DNA from: JACCZX01 sp963710675
GTDB taxonomy: Bacteria > Pseudomonadota > Gammaproteobacteria > Burkholderiales > Burkholderiaceae_F
DNA: 64,000 bases
Direction: 5' to 3'
Assembly: GCA_963710675.1 (NCBI GenBank)
Contig: CAVQBE010000022.1
Span: forward strand, 62,001-126,000
The position numbers and the translations under genes were made by a program. Shown piece by piece: positions 27,363 through 37,289 of this stretch; the first letter of the stretch is position 1; every line of letters begins with the position of its first letter. Below the pieces are notes generated by a model that was not told where the DNA came from, searched no databases, and worked only from the letters and a program-made list of their open reading frames with translations.

Positions 27363-29052
27363 ATGCAGCATTCGGTTCCGCTGATCACCACGCTCGCCGC
27401 GGCTTTTGGTTTGGCTTTGATTCTTGGATTCATTGCGGCCCGACTGAAGCTGCCTGCCATTGTTGGCTATCTGGTCGCTGGGATCCTGATCGGCCCTGCC
27501 ACTCCTGGTTTTGTCGCTGATGTCGAGCTTGCCAGCCAGCTCGCCGAAGTCGGCGTGATGTTGCTGATGTTTGGCGTCGGTTTGCATCTGTCACTGGACG
27601 ATTTGTTGTCGGTGCGCAAGATCGCGCTGCCAGGAGCGGTCGTGCAGATGAGTGTGGCCACCGCGCTTGGCGCCGGTATCGCGATCGCGTGGGGTTGGCC
27701 GGTTGGGCGGTGCGATCGTGTTCGGCGTCTCGCTATCAGTGGCAAGTACCGTCGTTTTGCTCAAGGCGCTCGAAAGCAAAAACGCAGTCGAATCGGTCAA
27801 TGGGCGGATTGCAGTCGGCTGGCTGGTCGTTGAAGACCTCGCGATGGTGCTGGTCCTGGTCTTACTGCCACCGCTCGCTGAAGTAATTAGCGGCGGCCCA
27901 TCAGGCAGCAATCTTTGGCTCACACTCGGCAGGACGGTGCTGGCGGTCGTGGCGTTCATCACCCTGATGCTGGTAGTGGGCCGTCGCTTTTTCCCGTGGC
28001 TGCTTTGGCAAGTGGCACGCACCGGCTCGCGCGAGCTATTCACTCTGTGCGTCGTTGCTGCGGCGGTCAGCATCGCCTACGGCTCGGCGCAATTGTTCGG
28101 CGTCAGTTTCGCTCTCGGCGCCTTCTTCGCCGGCATGGTGCTGCGCGAATCGCAACTGAGCCAGCGCGCTGCCGAGGAAACGCTGCCATTGCGTGACGCA
28201 TTCGCAGTGCTGTTCTTCGTCTCGGTCGGCATGCTGTTCGACCCAGTGGTCCTGTTCGAGCAGCCGCTGCGCGTGCTCGCCACGGTCGCCATCATCGTGA
28301 TCGGCAAGTCGATGGCAGCGGCATTGCTGGTCCTGTTGTTGCGATATCCGCTCAACACTGCGCTCACCGTATCTGCGAGCCTGGCGCAGATCGGGGAGTT
28401 TTCGTTCATTCTGGCCGGACTCGGGCTCGCGCTCGGGTTGCTGCCCGCCGAGGGGCAAAGCCTGATCCTGGCCGGCGCGCTGATATCAATCGCGTTGAAC
28501 CCTCTGGTGTTCTCGGCCGTCGAGCCGGCGCGGCGCTGGATATTGAAACGCTCGAGCCTCGCGCGTGACCTGGAGCGCCGCGGTGATCCGCTCGCCGAAC
28601 TGCCGCAATCAACCGACCGTAAGTATCTCGCCGAGCAGGTCGTGTTGGTCGGCTATGGCCGGGTGGGACGCCATATTGCTGAAGCGTTGCATCAACGTGG
28701 AATCCCGTTTGTGGTCGCCGAAGAGAACCGCGAGGTCGTCGAGCGGTTGCGTGCCGCAGGTCAGGCCGCCGTGTTCGGAAACGCCACAGACCCGACGACA
28801 CTCGTGCAGGCCCACATCGCCCACGCACGCATGCTGATCATCGCGACGCCGCAGACAATCGAAGTTCGGCAGATGGTTGAGACAGCGCGCACGTTGAACC
28901 CCGACATCGATGTCGTGGTGCGCAGTCATAACGAGCAAGAAGCGGCGTTGCTGGAACGCGACGGAGCGGGCAAGGTGTTCGTCGGCGAAAGCGAGCTGGC
29001 GCGTTCGATGAGTGATTACGTGGTTGGTCGCCTAGGACAAGTGGCCGTATGA
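27363..29052 (+). CDS. Kef-type monovalent cation:proton antiporter, YbaL-like (one frame break)
   Basis: A CPA2 antiporter of 562 residues after correction. The N-terminal Na/H exchanger domain spans about residues 1-385 with a dozen membrane segments (GYLVAGILIGP; LGAFFAGMVL; FSFILAGLGLALG). A TrkA-N domain follows: VVLVGYGRVGRHIAEAL is the dinucleotide-binding loop (GxGxxG), then AVFGNATDP. The frame breaks near 27708 (gttgggcgg); removing one G gives WPVGGAIVFGVSLSVASTVV. It probably exports K+ in response to redox or osmotic state; the TrkA-N arrangement matches YbaL/KefB. It follows chaA by 8 bp. Confidence 0.9.
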
Positions 29053-29217
29053 GGCAGAGCCAATGCATGCAGCAAGTCGGGCAGACGATGATGATTACTG
29101 GCCGGGCATTGACGGATGATCGGCAACAAAGCGCGCCAGAATCTGGGTGACCGGCGGCGCATCCGGGTCAGCGGCAACTTGAGTGTTACGTACCATCGCT
29201 GACACGGCTGCAATCAG

Positions 29218-30186
29218 TCACGAGTCGAGCTGGATGTTTCTATCTCGGGCCAGTTTTGTCCAGCGCGCCACTTCGCTGCGAATGTACTCGCCAAACTTTT
29301 CCGCTGTCATTGGCATCGGCTCAACCGCCTCGGCTGCCAGCCGTTCACTCAGGTCGGGGGCCTTCAGTACAGATTCCAGCGAAGCATTGAGCTGCTGGAC
29401 CACAGGCGCAGGTATGCCAGCCGGACCCACGACGCCGTACCACTGCAGTGCATCGAATCCATTGAAACCCGACTCGATCATCGTCGGTATGTCCTTCAGC
29501 AACGGGTGACGCGCAATGCCGGTTACCGCAAGCGGTCGCACCCGACCGGAGCGGATGTGAGGCATCGCAGCTGCAAGGCCCGGAAACATCGCCTGCGTCT
29601 GGCCGCCGATCAGGTCGGTGAACGCCGGTGCGATGCCGCGATACGGGATGTGCACCATGAAGCTCGCGACTTGTTGCTTGAACAACTCCATCGTCAGATG
29701 CGTCAACGAACCGGCGCCGGCCGAACCGTAGTTCAGCTTGCCAGGATTCTTTTTCAAATACTCGATGAACTCGCGCAGACTGGCCGGTGCAAGCGTGGAA
29801 TTCACCACGAGCACGTTCGGGGTACCGCCAATCATCCCGATCGGGGTGAAGTCCTTGACCGCGTCATACGGCACCTTGCGTGTAGCGGGCGCGGTGCCGT
29901 GCGTGGCAACGTAACCCTGCATCAGCGTATAGCCGTCAGGCGTGGCTTTCGCCGTCGTCTGGCACGCGATAACACCGCCACCGCCTCCTTGGTTGTCGAC
30001 CACAAACGTGCCATTGAGCGCCCTACTCCATCGTTCGGTGACGGTGCGCGCAACGAAATCACTTCCACCACCGGCGACAACTGGAACGATGTAGCGAATC
30101 GGGCGCGCCGGATAGGTCTGCGCAAATAGTCCGGTGTTGGTGCACAGCAAGGGTGCTGCAAGTAATAAGTCGCGTCGTCTCATCAT
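29218..30186 (-). CDS. Bug/TctC-family periplasmic solute receptor
   Basis: A 322-residue intact receptor. A short signal with RRRDLLLAAPLL ends LFAQ. Family blocks: YPARPIRYIVPVVAGGGSDFVARTV, VDNQGGGGGVIACQTTAKATPDGYTLM, VNSTLAPASLREFIEYLKKNPGKLNYGSAGAGSLTHL, VHIPYRGIAPAFTDLIGG. No TctAB permease is nearby. The Gly-rich loop binds the proximal carboxylate in known Bug structures. The ligand is unknown. Confidence 0.92.
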   Translation of the reverse strand: MMRRRDLLLAAPLLCTNTGLFAQTYPARPIRYIVPVVAGGGSDFVARTVTERWSRALNGTFVVDNQGGGGGVIACQTTAKATPDGYTLMQGYVATHGTAPATRKVPYDAVKDFTPIGMIGGTPNVLVVNSTLAPASLREFIEYLKKNPGKLNYGSAGAGSLTHLTMELFKQQVASFMVHIPYRGIAPAFTDLIGGQTQAMFPGLAAAMPHIRSGRVRPLAVTGIARHPLLKDIPTMIESGFNGFDALQWYGVVGPAGIPAPVVQQLNASLESVLKAPDLSERLAAEAVEPMPMTAEKFGEYIRSEVARWTKLARDRNIQLDS

Positions 30187-30220
30187 GCCTCCCGCACAGT
30201 CCTTAATAATCGCATGGCCG

Positions 30221-30640
30221 TTACTCCCCGATCAGATGCAGCAAGACCTCGCGTCGATGCGCACGAAGTCTGTGCTCGACGAGATAGATGCCCTGCCATG
30301 TACCGAGAGAAAGATCGCCGTCGATCACCGGAATCGATAAATGCGTTTGAGTCAGCGCAGCGCGAACGTGTGCTGGCATATCGTCGGCACCTTCGGCCCG
30401 GTGCTCGAATAACGGATCGCCGTCGGGCACCAGGCGCACAAAAAATCGCTCCAGATCACGCAGCACTTCGGGATCAGCGTTTTCCTGAATCAAAAGGCTG
30501 GCTGACGTATGCCGGATAAAAACGGTCAACAGCCCCTGGGTGATCTCGCAGCCACTTGCCCATTGCTGAATGTCACGCGTGATCTCGATGAACGCACGGC
30601 CGGGCGTTTGTAGTTGCAAACGAGTGTGTGTCTGGCGCAT
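30221..30640 (-). CDS. yjbQ: YjbQ family protein (UPF0047)
   Basis: A 139-residue protein. The frame is open to 30847, but ATG 30640 (MRQTHTRLQLQTPGRAF) fits the family. Conserved segments: ITQGLLTVFIRHTSASLLIQENADPEVLRDLERFF (about 38-72) and LGTWQGIYLVEHR near the C-terminus. The family is annotated as having weak thiamin-phosphate synthase activity; a dedicated role is not established. A 69-bp gap separates it from the divergent sulfatase. Confidence 0.88.
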   Translation of the reverse strand: MRQTHTRLQLQTPGRAFIEITRDIQQWASGCEITQGLLTVFIRHTSASLLIQENADPEVLRDLERFFVRLVPDGDPLFEHRAEGADDMPAHVRAALTQTHLSIPVIDGDLSLGTWQGIYLVEHRLRAHRREVLLHLIGE

Positions 30641-30709
30641 ACGTGCTTGGAATCTACACGGCACACGGTGACGTACGATGCGCCGCACGTCCACCAACCG
30701 CCCGCTCGC

Positions 30710-32090
30710 ATGAAGCCCAATTTTCTCGTGATTCTGATCGACGATCTGCGCTATGACGAGTTTGGCGCCGGCGGTCATCCGTACATGCGTACGCCGCACA
30801 TCGATCGGCTTGCGCGTGAAGGTGCGACTTTCGAGCGCGCTTTTCACACGACGCCGATCTGCTCACCGAACCGTGCCTCGATCGTCAGCGGCCAGTACGC
30901 GAGCCGGCACGGAATCATTGACAACGTTGCGCGCGATGCGATGAGCCATCGCTTACCCAACTACCACCTGGAGCTGCAGCGGCTTGGCTATGACACGGCG
31001 CACATCGGCAAATGGCACATGGGCAATGACGGCATGCCGCGGCCCGGGTACGACACCTGGATCAGTTATGACGGGCATGGAAAGCTGAACAACCCGCGGC
31101 TCAATCATGACGGCAAATACGTGCAGCACGACGGCTACATCACCGACATCATGAATGGCCTGGCGGTCGATTTTCTGAAGCGCAAGCGCAAGAAGCCGTT
31201 TTCGCTTTTCTTCGCACACAAGGCGGTGCACCCGGATGCGGAGCAGGCGGCTGACGGCACGTTGCGCATCTCGGCACAAGGCGGCTATGTCGTCGCCGAG
31301 CGCCACAAGGATTTATATCGCGACGCCATGTTTCCGCGTACGCCAAACATGTTGCCCCCCAGCGAGGTGATCAAAAGCAAGCCGGCGTGGGCCGACAGCT
31401 TCGCGATGAAATCAGGCGCTGCGTCGCAAGCGATCCTCTCCGCGCTGCAATCAGGGGAGCAGGAGGAAATTCGCCTGCGCGCACGAATGATGGCCGCCGT
31501 CGACGAGGGCGTTGGCGCAATCATCGATGTGCTCGAGGCAAAGCGGCGAGCTGGACAACACGTTCATCGTTTTCTTCAGCGACAACGGCTTTTTCTTTGG
31601 CGAGCACGCGCTCGGACCCGAGCGACGCTTTGCTTATGAAGAAGGCATCCGCTCGCCATTCGTCGTTCGCTACCCGCGCAAGGTCAAGGCCGGTTCACGC
31701 CGCCGTGAACTCGTCATCTGCCAGGATCTCGCGCCGACGCTGATCGAACTGGCGGGAGGCAAACCAGGCCCTCAGATTCAGGGAAGATCATTGCTGCCGT
31801 TATTTGGTGCTCGGCGTGCAGCATGGCGCAAGTCGATCCTGATCGAATACTGGGCTGAGCAGGCGATGCCGTGGCTTGTCGGCATGACCTACAAGGCCGT
31901 ACGCACCGACCGCTACAAATATATTCACTGGGTCAATCGCGGCAAGGCCGGCGAGCTCGATGAGCTCTACGACCTCGAGCGCGATCCATTCGAGCTCGCC
32001 AATCTGAATCGCAGCCGCAAGCTCGCGCCGGTGCGCGACAAACTCAGGAGTGAGTTGAAGCATCTTGTCGCCGAAGCTGTCGGGTTATGA
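30710..32090 (+). CDS. Sulfatase family hydrolase (one frame break)
   Basis: A type I sulfatase of 459 residues after correction. Metal-binding ILIDDLRYD is near residue 8. CSPNR (about 51-55) fits the C-x-P-x-R formylglycine signature, so activation by a formylglycine-generating enzyme is expected. IGKWHMG and SDNGFFFGEH supply the other active-site positions. The frame breaks near 31545; removing one C gives LEAKGELDNTFIVFFSDNG. No signal peptide is visible, so it is probably cytoplasmic. Organic sulfate esters are the likely substrates; related phosphonate monoester hydrolases cannot be excluded. Confidence 0.88.
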
Positions 32091-32123
32091 GTTCAGGCAG
32101 CGTGGCTGCGTCCCGATCGCTCG

Positions 32124-33094
32124 ATGACTGAACTGGATACAGGCGACTCGCGGCGGGACCGGGAGAGTTCAAGGCAGCGCGCGGCGCTGCTTGCTGCGCC
32201 TGCGCGTTGATTCTGGTTTGGGGCATCAACTTCAGCGTGCTGAAGGCTGTGCTCGCAGCGCTGACGCCCAGTGGCTTTTTATTTATTCGGTACCTGATCA
32301 TGCCGCTCTGCGCTGCTGCGCTACTTTGGCAGCGCTACGGTAGACATTGGCCGCGCCTGCCTCGCGCCGATCTTTGGGCACTGCTGCGGCTCGGCCTGCT
32401 TGGGCACCTGTTGCACGTCGGGCTGGTGACTTTCGGGATTCACTGGTCCACTGCTTTCTCGAGCTCGCTGATACTCGCCTGCGGGCCGGTGTTCACGCTG
32501 CTGCTGTTGCGCGGTCTCGGTGTTGAAGTGCTGACACGAGCGCAGATCGTCGGCGTGGCGATCGCCTGCATCGGCGTATTGATCTTTCTCTCGGACAAGC
32601 TGCTTGGCGCGCAGTGGCGCGCCAGCGGCGGCGACCTCATGTTGCTGTTGGCTGCGTTCTTCTTTTCGGCTTACACGGTTAAAGCGAAGCCGCTGATCGA
32701 GCGCCACGGCGCGGTCCTGGTGATGGCCTACGCGACGCTGTTGGGCAGTATTCCGCTGGTGCTGCTCAACTTGCCTGCTGGCCTTGATGTCGAGTGGCGC
32801 GCGGTGCCGCTGACGATCTGGGCTGGACTGCTGTGGGCGGTTGTCCTCTCCTCGTTCGTGGGCTGGATCGTTTGGGGATGGGTCAATGCCACGTGGGGCG
32901 TCGCGCGCACTGCGCCATTGATGTACCTGATGCCGCCGGCGGCCGGATTGGTGGCATGGTGGGTGACCGGCGAGGGTTACGGCGCAATCAAGCTCGTTGG
33001 CGCGGCGGTGACATTGATCGGAGTGGCCGTGGCCCAGTTCGCGCGGCGCGAGGATCCTGCGCGCAGCGTTGAAAGCGTCGGCGTCGTTGACTGA
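32124..33094 (+). CDS. EamA/DMT-family transporter (one frame break)
   Basis: A ten-TM drug/metabolite exporter with two EamA repeats (ILVWGINFSVLKAVLAALTPSGFLFIRYL; FFFSAYTVKAKPLIERHGAVLVMAYATLLGSIPL). The long frame opens only at TTG 32207, which would remove the start of TM1. ATG 32124 in another frame encodes a hydrophilic leader ending QRAALLAA, and one missing base near 32195 joins it to ALILVWG, giving 323 residues. I infer that this is the true start. The substrate is unknown. Confidence 0.82.
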
Positions 33095-33118
33095 TCTCTG
33101 CAGTGTTCTACTGGAAGC

Positions 33119-33505
33119 TCACTTCTTGAATTTCTTCACGCATTCGCCAAGAGGCTCGGAATAGATCTTCGGCTTCCAGTCGCCTCCCGTCTTGGATTCG
33201 TAATTGGCGACGATGCGGTAGAGCGTGCAGGCCTGCAGGTCGAGTTCGAGATCTAGAGTCGTTGGCCTGAAGATTCCCCGCGCGCTCTCGAAGTGCAAGG
33301 TGATGCGGTGCTTGCCGGGAGTGATCGGATCGCTCTTGCGAGAGTTGCGAGTGTTTCGACCATCCACGTGGCTGATCGCGACGCGGGCTTCCTTGCGCAG
33401 CTCCGACGCGTTACCCGACTCGACGATTGCATACGGCTGGTCATACATGCCGGCAAAGGCAGCGGTTGCCAGGCTGGCGACCACAATGGCCAAAAGCGCT
33501 TTCAT
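33119..33505 (-). CDS. Small secreted protein of unknown function
   Basis: A 128-residue protein. ATG 33505 gives a clean signal (MKALLAIVVASLATAAFAG). The mature part is beta-rich and basic, with a DPITPGKHRITLHF segment typical of beta-sandwich PEGA-like domains, and two cysteines (QACTLYRIV, GECVKKFKK). It starts 12 bp after the SpoIIAA-like gene and is probably co-transcribed. Confidence 0.65.
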   Translation of the reverse strand: MKALLAIVVASLATAAFAGMYDQPYAIVESGNASELRKEARVAISHVDGRNTRNSRKSDPITPGKHRITLHFESARGIFRPTTLDLELDLQACTLYRIVANYESKTGGDWKPKIYSEPLGECVKKFKK

Positions 33506-33516
33506 GGGTATTCCAT

Positions 33517-33885
33517 TCAAGGATGATTCATGACCCATTGCTTTGCCGCCTCGACCTGGCCGGCAGAAAAGCGCTTGAGCTCGGCCGACACAAAGTGCGA
33601 AGCCAAACGCTCAGCGACGGTGCCCATGGCGGAGTCGGTGACCACGGCGATCTTCTTGATGTGTTTGTGATGATCTCGCACAAAGCGGAAGTGGGCCGCC
33701 ATTGCGCCAAGGCTCTCCCATCCCGGAAACGTCGGGGCCTCGATCACGATCCCAGCCAGACCTCCCGTTCGCTCAATATGTGGGTCGACTGTTTTTGCAA
33801 GCTCAGCGAAGTCGCCCTGCTCGAAAGGCTTTGTGGCATGTACAAGAAGAATGGAGTGCGTCGTATCGAGTGTGTGATCGATCAT
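33517..33885 (-). CDS. SpoIIAA/STAS-like domain protein
   Basis: A 122-residue single-domain protein matching the SpoIIAA-like family (PF11964): HSILLVHATKPFEQGDFAELAKTVDPHI, GLAGIVIEAPTFPGWESLGAMAAHFRFVRDHHKHIKKIAVVTD and FSAGQVEAAKQWV. Members form a STAS-like fold proposed to bind lipids or partner proteins; the function is unproven. Upstream gene of a two-gene unit with the secreted protein. Confidence 0.85.
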   Translation of the reverse strand: MIDHTLDTTHSILLVHATKPFEQGDFAELAKTVDPHIERTGGLAGIVIEAPTFPGWESLGAMAAHFRFVRDHHKHIKKIAVVTDSAMGTVAERLASHFVSAELKRFSAGQVEAAKQWVMNHP

Positions 33886-34026
33886 CTATCGCCTAGTTGC
33901 ACCGCGCAAGCGCAAGGCACAGCGCGCACTTTGGCTTGAGACCCTCGACAATGTCTTAGCTAATCTCGACTGGATGCTGGTCAGATGTCACTTTGTCGCG
34001 TTAGCCACGACGGACAATTGCGCTGC

Positions 34027-34506
34027 TTAGCGGCAGTTGACTGGCAGCCAGTGTTTGGGCAAATCCGTTTTGTTGACCGCCACCATTGTCATCTTCTCGG
34101 GCGCCGGCGCGAAGCCGCATACCCAGGCGACGGGCACGATGGGCGCATCTTCGATCACCGCAGGACGCAGGCTCACCGTCTTGCCACGCAGCGCACCGTT
34201 GGCTTGATTGCCAAACACCACGTGGATGGCACCGGCTTCGATGGTCAGCGACTTGACGTAGTTGCTGACGACCTTGTCGGGCACTGGCAAACCCGCCGCG
34301 GCGTTGTCATCAGGAAAAGTTTTGGTGGTTGACCAGGCGGAGGCGATGGGCGCTTTGGCGATGTCCGTCAGCCGCATTGCCTCAATGACTTGCTCGCGAA
34401 TGTATTTGTCGTGATAGCTTGGAACAGCCATCAACGCCAGGATTGCGATGATCGCCACAACCGCCATCAACTCAATCAGGGTGACGCCGCGCGGTAACGG
34501 CGTCAT
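34027..34506 (-). CDS. Type IV pilin-like protein
   Basis: A 159-residue prepilin. A short leader ends PRG and is followed by VTLIELMAVVAIIAILALMAVPSY: a class III N-methylation and PilD cleavage site with Glu5 and the hydrophobic assembly helix. The C-terminal domain has a Cys pair (WVCGF, PVNCR) like the PilE/PilA D-region disulfide. It acts as a major or minor pilin on the surface. No other pil genes are adjacent. Confidence 0.88.
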   Translation of the reverse strand: MTPLPRGVTLIELMAVVAIIAILALMAVPSYHDKYIREQVIEAMRLTDIAKAPIASAWSTTKTFPDDNAAAGLPVPDKVVSNYVKSLTIEAGAIHVVFGNQANGALRGKTVSLRPAVIEDAPIVPVAWVCGFAPAPEKMTMVAVNKTDLPKHWLPVNCR

Positions 34507-34619
34507 GCCGCGGTGCTTGTTGGTGACAGCAGTCGTGTGGGATTCGTGCGGCGATGACTAACCCGTTTACGGCGATGAGACAGACGATGGGCCGCAGCGC
34601 AGCGGACGTTCACGAGGGA

Positions 34620-35615
34620 TCAGTCTGCCTTTGCTCCTGACGCTTTGACGATCGGTACCCAGCGCGTCAGATCATCGGCAATCAGTTTGCCGAAAGCGGT
34701 CGGTGTCAGCGGTGGCGACAGGTCGAAACCCTGCGGCGCCAACTTTTCCTTTGCCTCTGCGCTCGCAAAAATTTTATTCAGCTCCGAGTTGAGACGGCTG
34801 ACGACTTCCGGCGGAGTACCGGCGGGCGCAACAAACCCGAACCAGGTGTTGACTTCGTACCCTTTAACGCCCTGCTCGTCGAGCGTCGGCACGTTCGGTA
34901 ACAGTGGGGAGCGCGCAAGGCTTGTGACGCCGAGCGCTTTGACCTTGCCATCCTTGATTTGGCTGATGACCGTCGGAGTATTGAAGAAACCCATCGTCAC
35001 TTCGTTTGCCATCACGGCGAGCACACCTTGCGGAGCGCCCTTGTACGGCACGTGCACCAGCTCGGTGTTGGTAATTCGTCCGAACAGAACCCCGGACAAA
35101 TGATGGCTGGTGCCCGCACCCCCTGACGAGAACGTCGATTCGCCCGGCTTGGCCTTTGCGACAGCAATCACATCGGCCGGCGCAGTGGCTTTGTTAGTCG
35201 GATGGACGATCATCACGTTCGAGACGCCGCCGAGCAGCGCAATCGGTGCGAAGTCCTTTAGCGAGTCGTAGCCCGGCTTCGCGTAAATGCCCTGGTTGAA
35301 TACGAGTGTGCCTTGCGATGCGAAGCCAATCGTGTAGCCGTCGGCAGCAGAGCGCGCAAGTTCTGCCATTGCAATCGTGCCGCCCGCACCGGTTTTGTTT
35401 TCAACAATGACTGTTTGTCCGAGCACCTTGCCGAGTTCGTTCGCAGTAAAACGTGAAGCGATATCAGCGGTGCTTCCCGGCGCCAGCGGAACGATCAATC
35501 TGATCGGTTTCGATGGATAGGTTTGCGCCAATGCAACACTGTTTGCCGACGCAACAGCGGCCGCAATTGCAGCATGAAACAACAAACGCAACGTGTTTGA
35601 CATGGTGGTCCGCAT
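34620..35615 (-). CDS. Bug/TctC-family periplasmic solute receptor
   Basis: A 331-residue intact receptor with a Sec signal ending VALAQ. Blocks: YPSKPIRLIVPLAPGSTADIASRFTANEL, VIVENKTGAGGTIAMAELARSAADGYTIGF, SSGGAGTSHHLSGVLFG, VHVPYKGAPQGVLAVM. Likely ligand is a small carboxylate. No cognate permease is beside it. Confidence 0.92.
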   Translation of the reverse strand: MRTTMSNTLRLLFHAAIAAAVASANSVALAQTYPSKPIRLIVPLAPGSTADIASRFTANELGKVLGQTVIVENKTGAGGTIAMAELARSAADGYTIGFASQGTLVFNQGIYAKPGYDSLKDFAPIALLGGVSNVMIVHPTNKATAPADVIAVAKAKPGESTFSSGGAGTSHHLSGVLFGRITNTELVHVPYKGAPQGVLAVMANEVTMGFFNTPTVISQIKDGKVKALGVTSLARSPLLPNVPTLDEQGVKGYEVNTWFGFVAPAGTPPEVVSRLNSELNKIFASAEAKEKLAPQGFDLSPPLTPTAFGKLIADDLTRWVPIVKASGAKAD

Positions 35616-35638
35616 GTTCGTTGAAGTCTGCGAACATC

Positions 35639-36034
35639 TTACCGCCCGAGAAGCAGCGACGTGCGGCCTCTTCCATAGACGTATCGCTTGCGAGCCGTAA
35701 GCGCCGCGATCGCGAACGATCCAAGCGTATTGCCGAGCATCATTGCCGCGAGCAGTGGGTCGTTAACTACCATACCGCAGTACACAGTGGTCACAGCGTG
35801 GCTAACCGTCCAGAACGCCCATGTCGAAATCGAGATCGCGCAAGCGCCGAGCGGATCGCGAATGACAGCGAGCAGCTGCGGTACATAGAACAGCAGTCGT
35901 ATTACGTTACAAAGCGCATAGATCGCCGTGATCCAATGCAAGAGCACGTCTTGTGTCACGGCGAGCCGCTGCAACGTTAGCGTGTCGAGGTCTGCTGACA
36001 GCGCCCAGGCCGTCAAGAGCCGGGCACCATTCAC
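35639..36034 (-). CDS. Four-TM membrane protein, PQ-loop/SemiSWEET-like
   Basis: A 131-residue protein starting at GTG 36034, almost overlapping the COG4315 stop. The second half holds three to four membrane segments with a YVPQLLAVIRDP motif, resembling the PQ-loop of SemiSWEET sugar transporters, then STWAFWTVSHAVTTVYCGMV and MMLGNTLGSFAIAALTARKR. The PQ motif and length fit, but the family call is tentative. It is the last gene of the sigma/anti-sigma cluster. Confidence 0.6.
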   Translation of the reverse strand: MNGARLLTAWALSADLDTLTLQRLAVTQDVLLHWITAIYALCNVIRLLFYVPQLLAVIRDPLGACAISISTWAFWTVSHAVTTVYCGMVVNDPLLAAMMLGNTLGSFAIAALTARKRYVYGRGRTSLLLGR

Positions 36035-36035
36035 A

Positions 36036-36452
36036 TCAGTTGTAGTTGTAGCCCGCGCTGTAGCCGGTGTTTGGTGCAGCTGATGTCTTCTTCGACTCGC
36101 CGCGCAGCACGTGCCAGACGCCGCCCTGGTTGTCGCCGTTTACGTCGCCCGCTTTGGCATCACCTGCAAAAAAATAGAGCGGCATACCCTTGAACGCCCA
36201 TTGCGATGTTCCGTCGTCGCGTTTGACGATTGAAAAGTCGCCACCTGCCAGTGCAGCGTTTGCAACGGCAAACGGAGGCCAGGCCGCGGCGCACGCGCCG
36301 CTGCAGTTGCTCTTGCCCGCTGCGTCCTTATCGAACATGTATAGCGTCTTGCCTTCCTTGCTCGCTAACACGCCGTTGGACAATTGCGTTGGGTTGGCCT
36401 GAACGGCCAGCGTAACGACCGCGATCGCGGCGAACATCATCGTGTGTTTCAT
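36036..36452 (-). CDS. COG4315-type secreted protein with PF03640 repeats
   Basis: A 138-residue secreted protein. ATG 36452 gives the signal MKHTMMFAAIAVVTLAVQA. Two secreted-repeat units are visible: KTLYMFDKDAAGKSNCSGACAAAWPPF and WAFKGMPLYFFAGDAKAGDVNGDNQGGVWHVL. The function is unknown; such proteins are often found beside ECF sigma/anti-sigma pairs and may be their regulon target. A tail of Ser, Tyr and Asn residues ends the chain. Confidence 0.88.
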   Translation of the reverse strand: MKHTMMFAAIAVVTLAVQANPTQLSNGVLASKEGKTLYMFDKDAAGKSNCSGACAAAWPPFAVANAALAGGDFSIVKRDDGTSQWAFKGMPLYFFAGDAKAGDVNGDNQGGVWHVLRGESKKTSAAPNTGYSAGYNYN

Positions 36453-36542
36453 CGGTTTCCTCTGCGTTGTAGTGGTGCTCCTCGAGCACCTGCCACACAT
36501 ACGCAGCCGACCGCGAACCGGATGCAGCTCACCCGAATTTTT

Positions 36543-37289
36543 TTACCAAAGTTTCACGCATGGCCCGATCAGAACGAACTCGCCAGCCGTTGCACCGGCG
36601 CGCGCGGGTGCATCTTCGAAAGACACCGCCAGCCGCGTCACATTGGAGAGCAGCTTCTCCGACGTTGCGCTCATCTCAAAGGAAGTGCTGCCGGGTGGCT
36701 TGGCGGGGACTGCAACTCCGAGTGGAAAAGCAGCGCCTTCTTTCGGCAGCGCCCATATCTGCGCAACCTTGCCGGCCGGAACAGTCACTGGACGTAAAGA
36801 CTTGACGGTAACGCGCGTGCCGTGGCGGGTCGAACTGATCAACACCGTTGGCAGACCTTCGCGATCGAGCAACAGACCCACGTAGCTTTGGGGCAGCGCC
36901 TGCTCGCGTTGCGCGAGGCCGTCAAGCGATACGAAGGCCCCGGGCATCAGTTGCACGAGTGCGAGCGTCAGCGCGGCGCCGAATGCAAAGCCGAGCGCGG
37001 GTTTCCAAAAGCTGGACCACCAGTAACGCTGCGTTGCACGTCTCGCTGTGGCCGATGCCGCTGATGCGATACGCGCTTCGGTCGCCGTCCACACGCGCGA
37101 CGGCGGCTCGACCGGCGGCACTGACGCCGCCAGTACTGCCAATCGCTGCTCCCATGCATGCACCGCGGCGCGCGCGGCAGAAGACTCGACCAACACCTTG
37201 TCGAACCGGCGCCGCGCAGCACCGTGCAGCGTGCCAAGAACGTACTCGGACGCCAGACGATCCAGCAGATCGGCGCGGTGGTAATTCAC
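36543..37289 (-). CDS. Anti-sigma-K factor RskA family protein
   Basis: A 248-residue anti-sigma factor. GTG 37289 overlaps the sigma factor stop (GTGA), favouring it over ATG 37307. The N-terminal zinc-less anti-sigma domain (ADLLDRLASEYVLGTLHGAARRRFDKV) is cytoplasmic. One membrane segment lies near residue 105 (WKPALGFAFGAALTLALVQLMPGAF). The RskA domain outside has VTVKSLRPVTVPAGKVAQIWALPKEGAAFPLGV. It should bind and inhibit the cognate sigma factor. Confidence 0.88.
   Translation of the reverse strand: MNYHRADLLDRLASEYVLGTLHGAARRRFDKVLVESSAARAAVHAWEQRLAVLAASVPPVEPPSRVWTATEARIASAASATARRATQRYWWSSFWKPALGFAFGAALTLALVQLMPGAFVSLDGLAQREQALPQSYVGLLLDREGLPTVLISSTRHGTRVTVKSLRPVTVPAGKVAQIWALPKEGAAFPLGVAVPAKPPGSTSFEMSATSEKLLSNVTRLAVSFEDAPARAGATAGEFVLIGPCVKLW

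Noticed and set aside
32207..33094. TTG 32207 as the start of the EamA transporter.
   Set aside because: It would delete the beginning of the first membrane segment; ATG 32124 plus one missing base restores a normal N-terminus.
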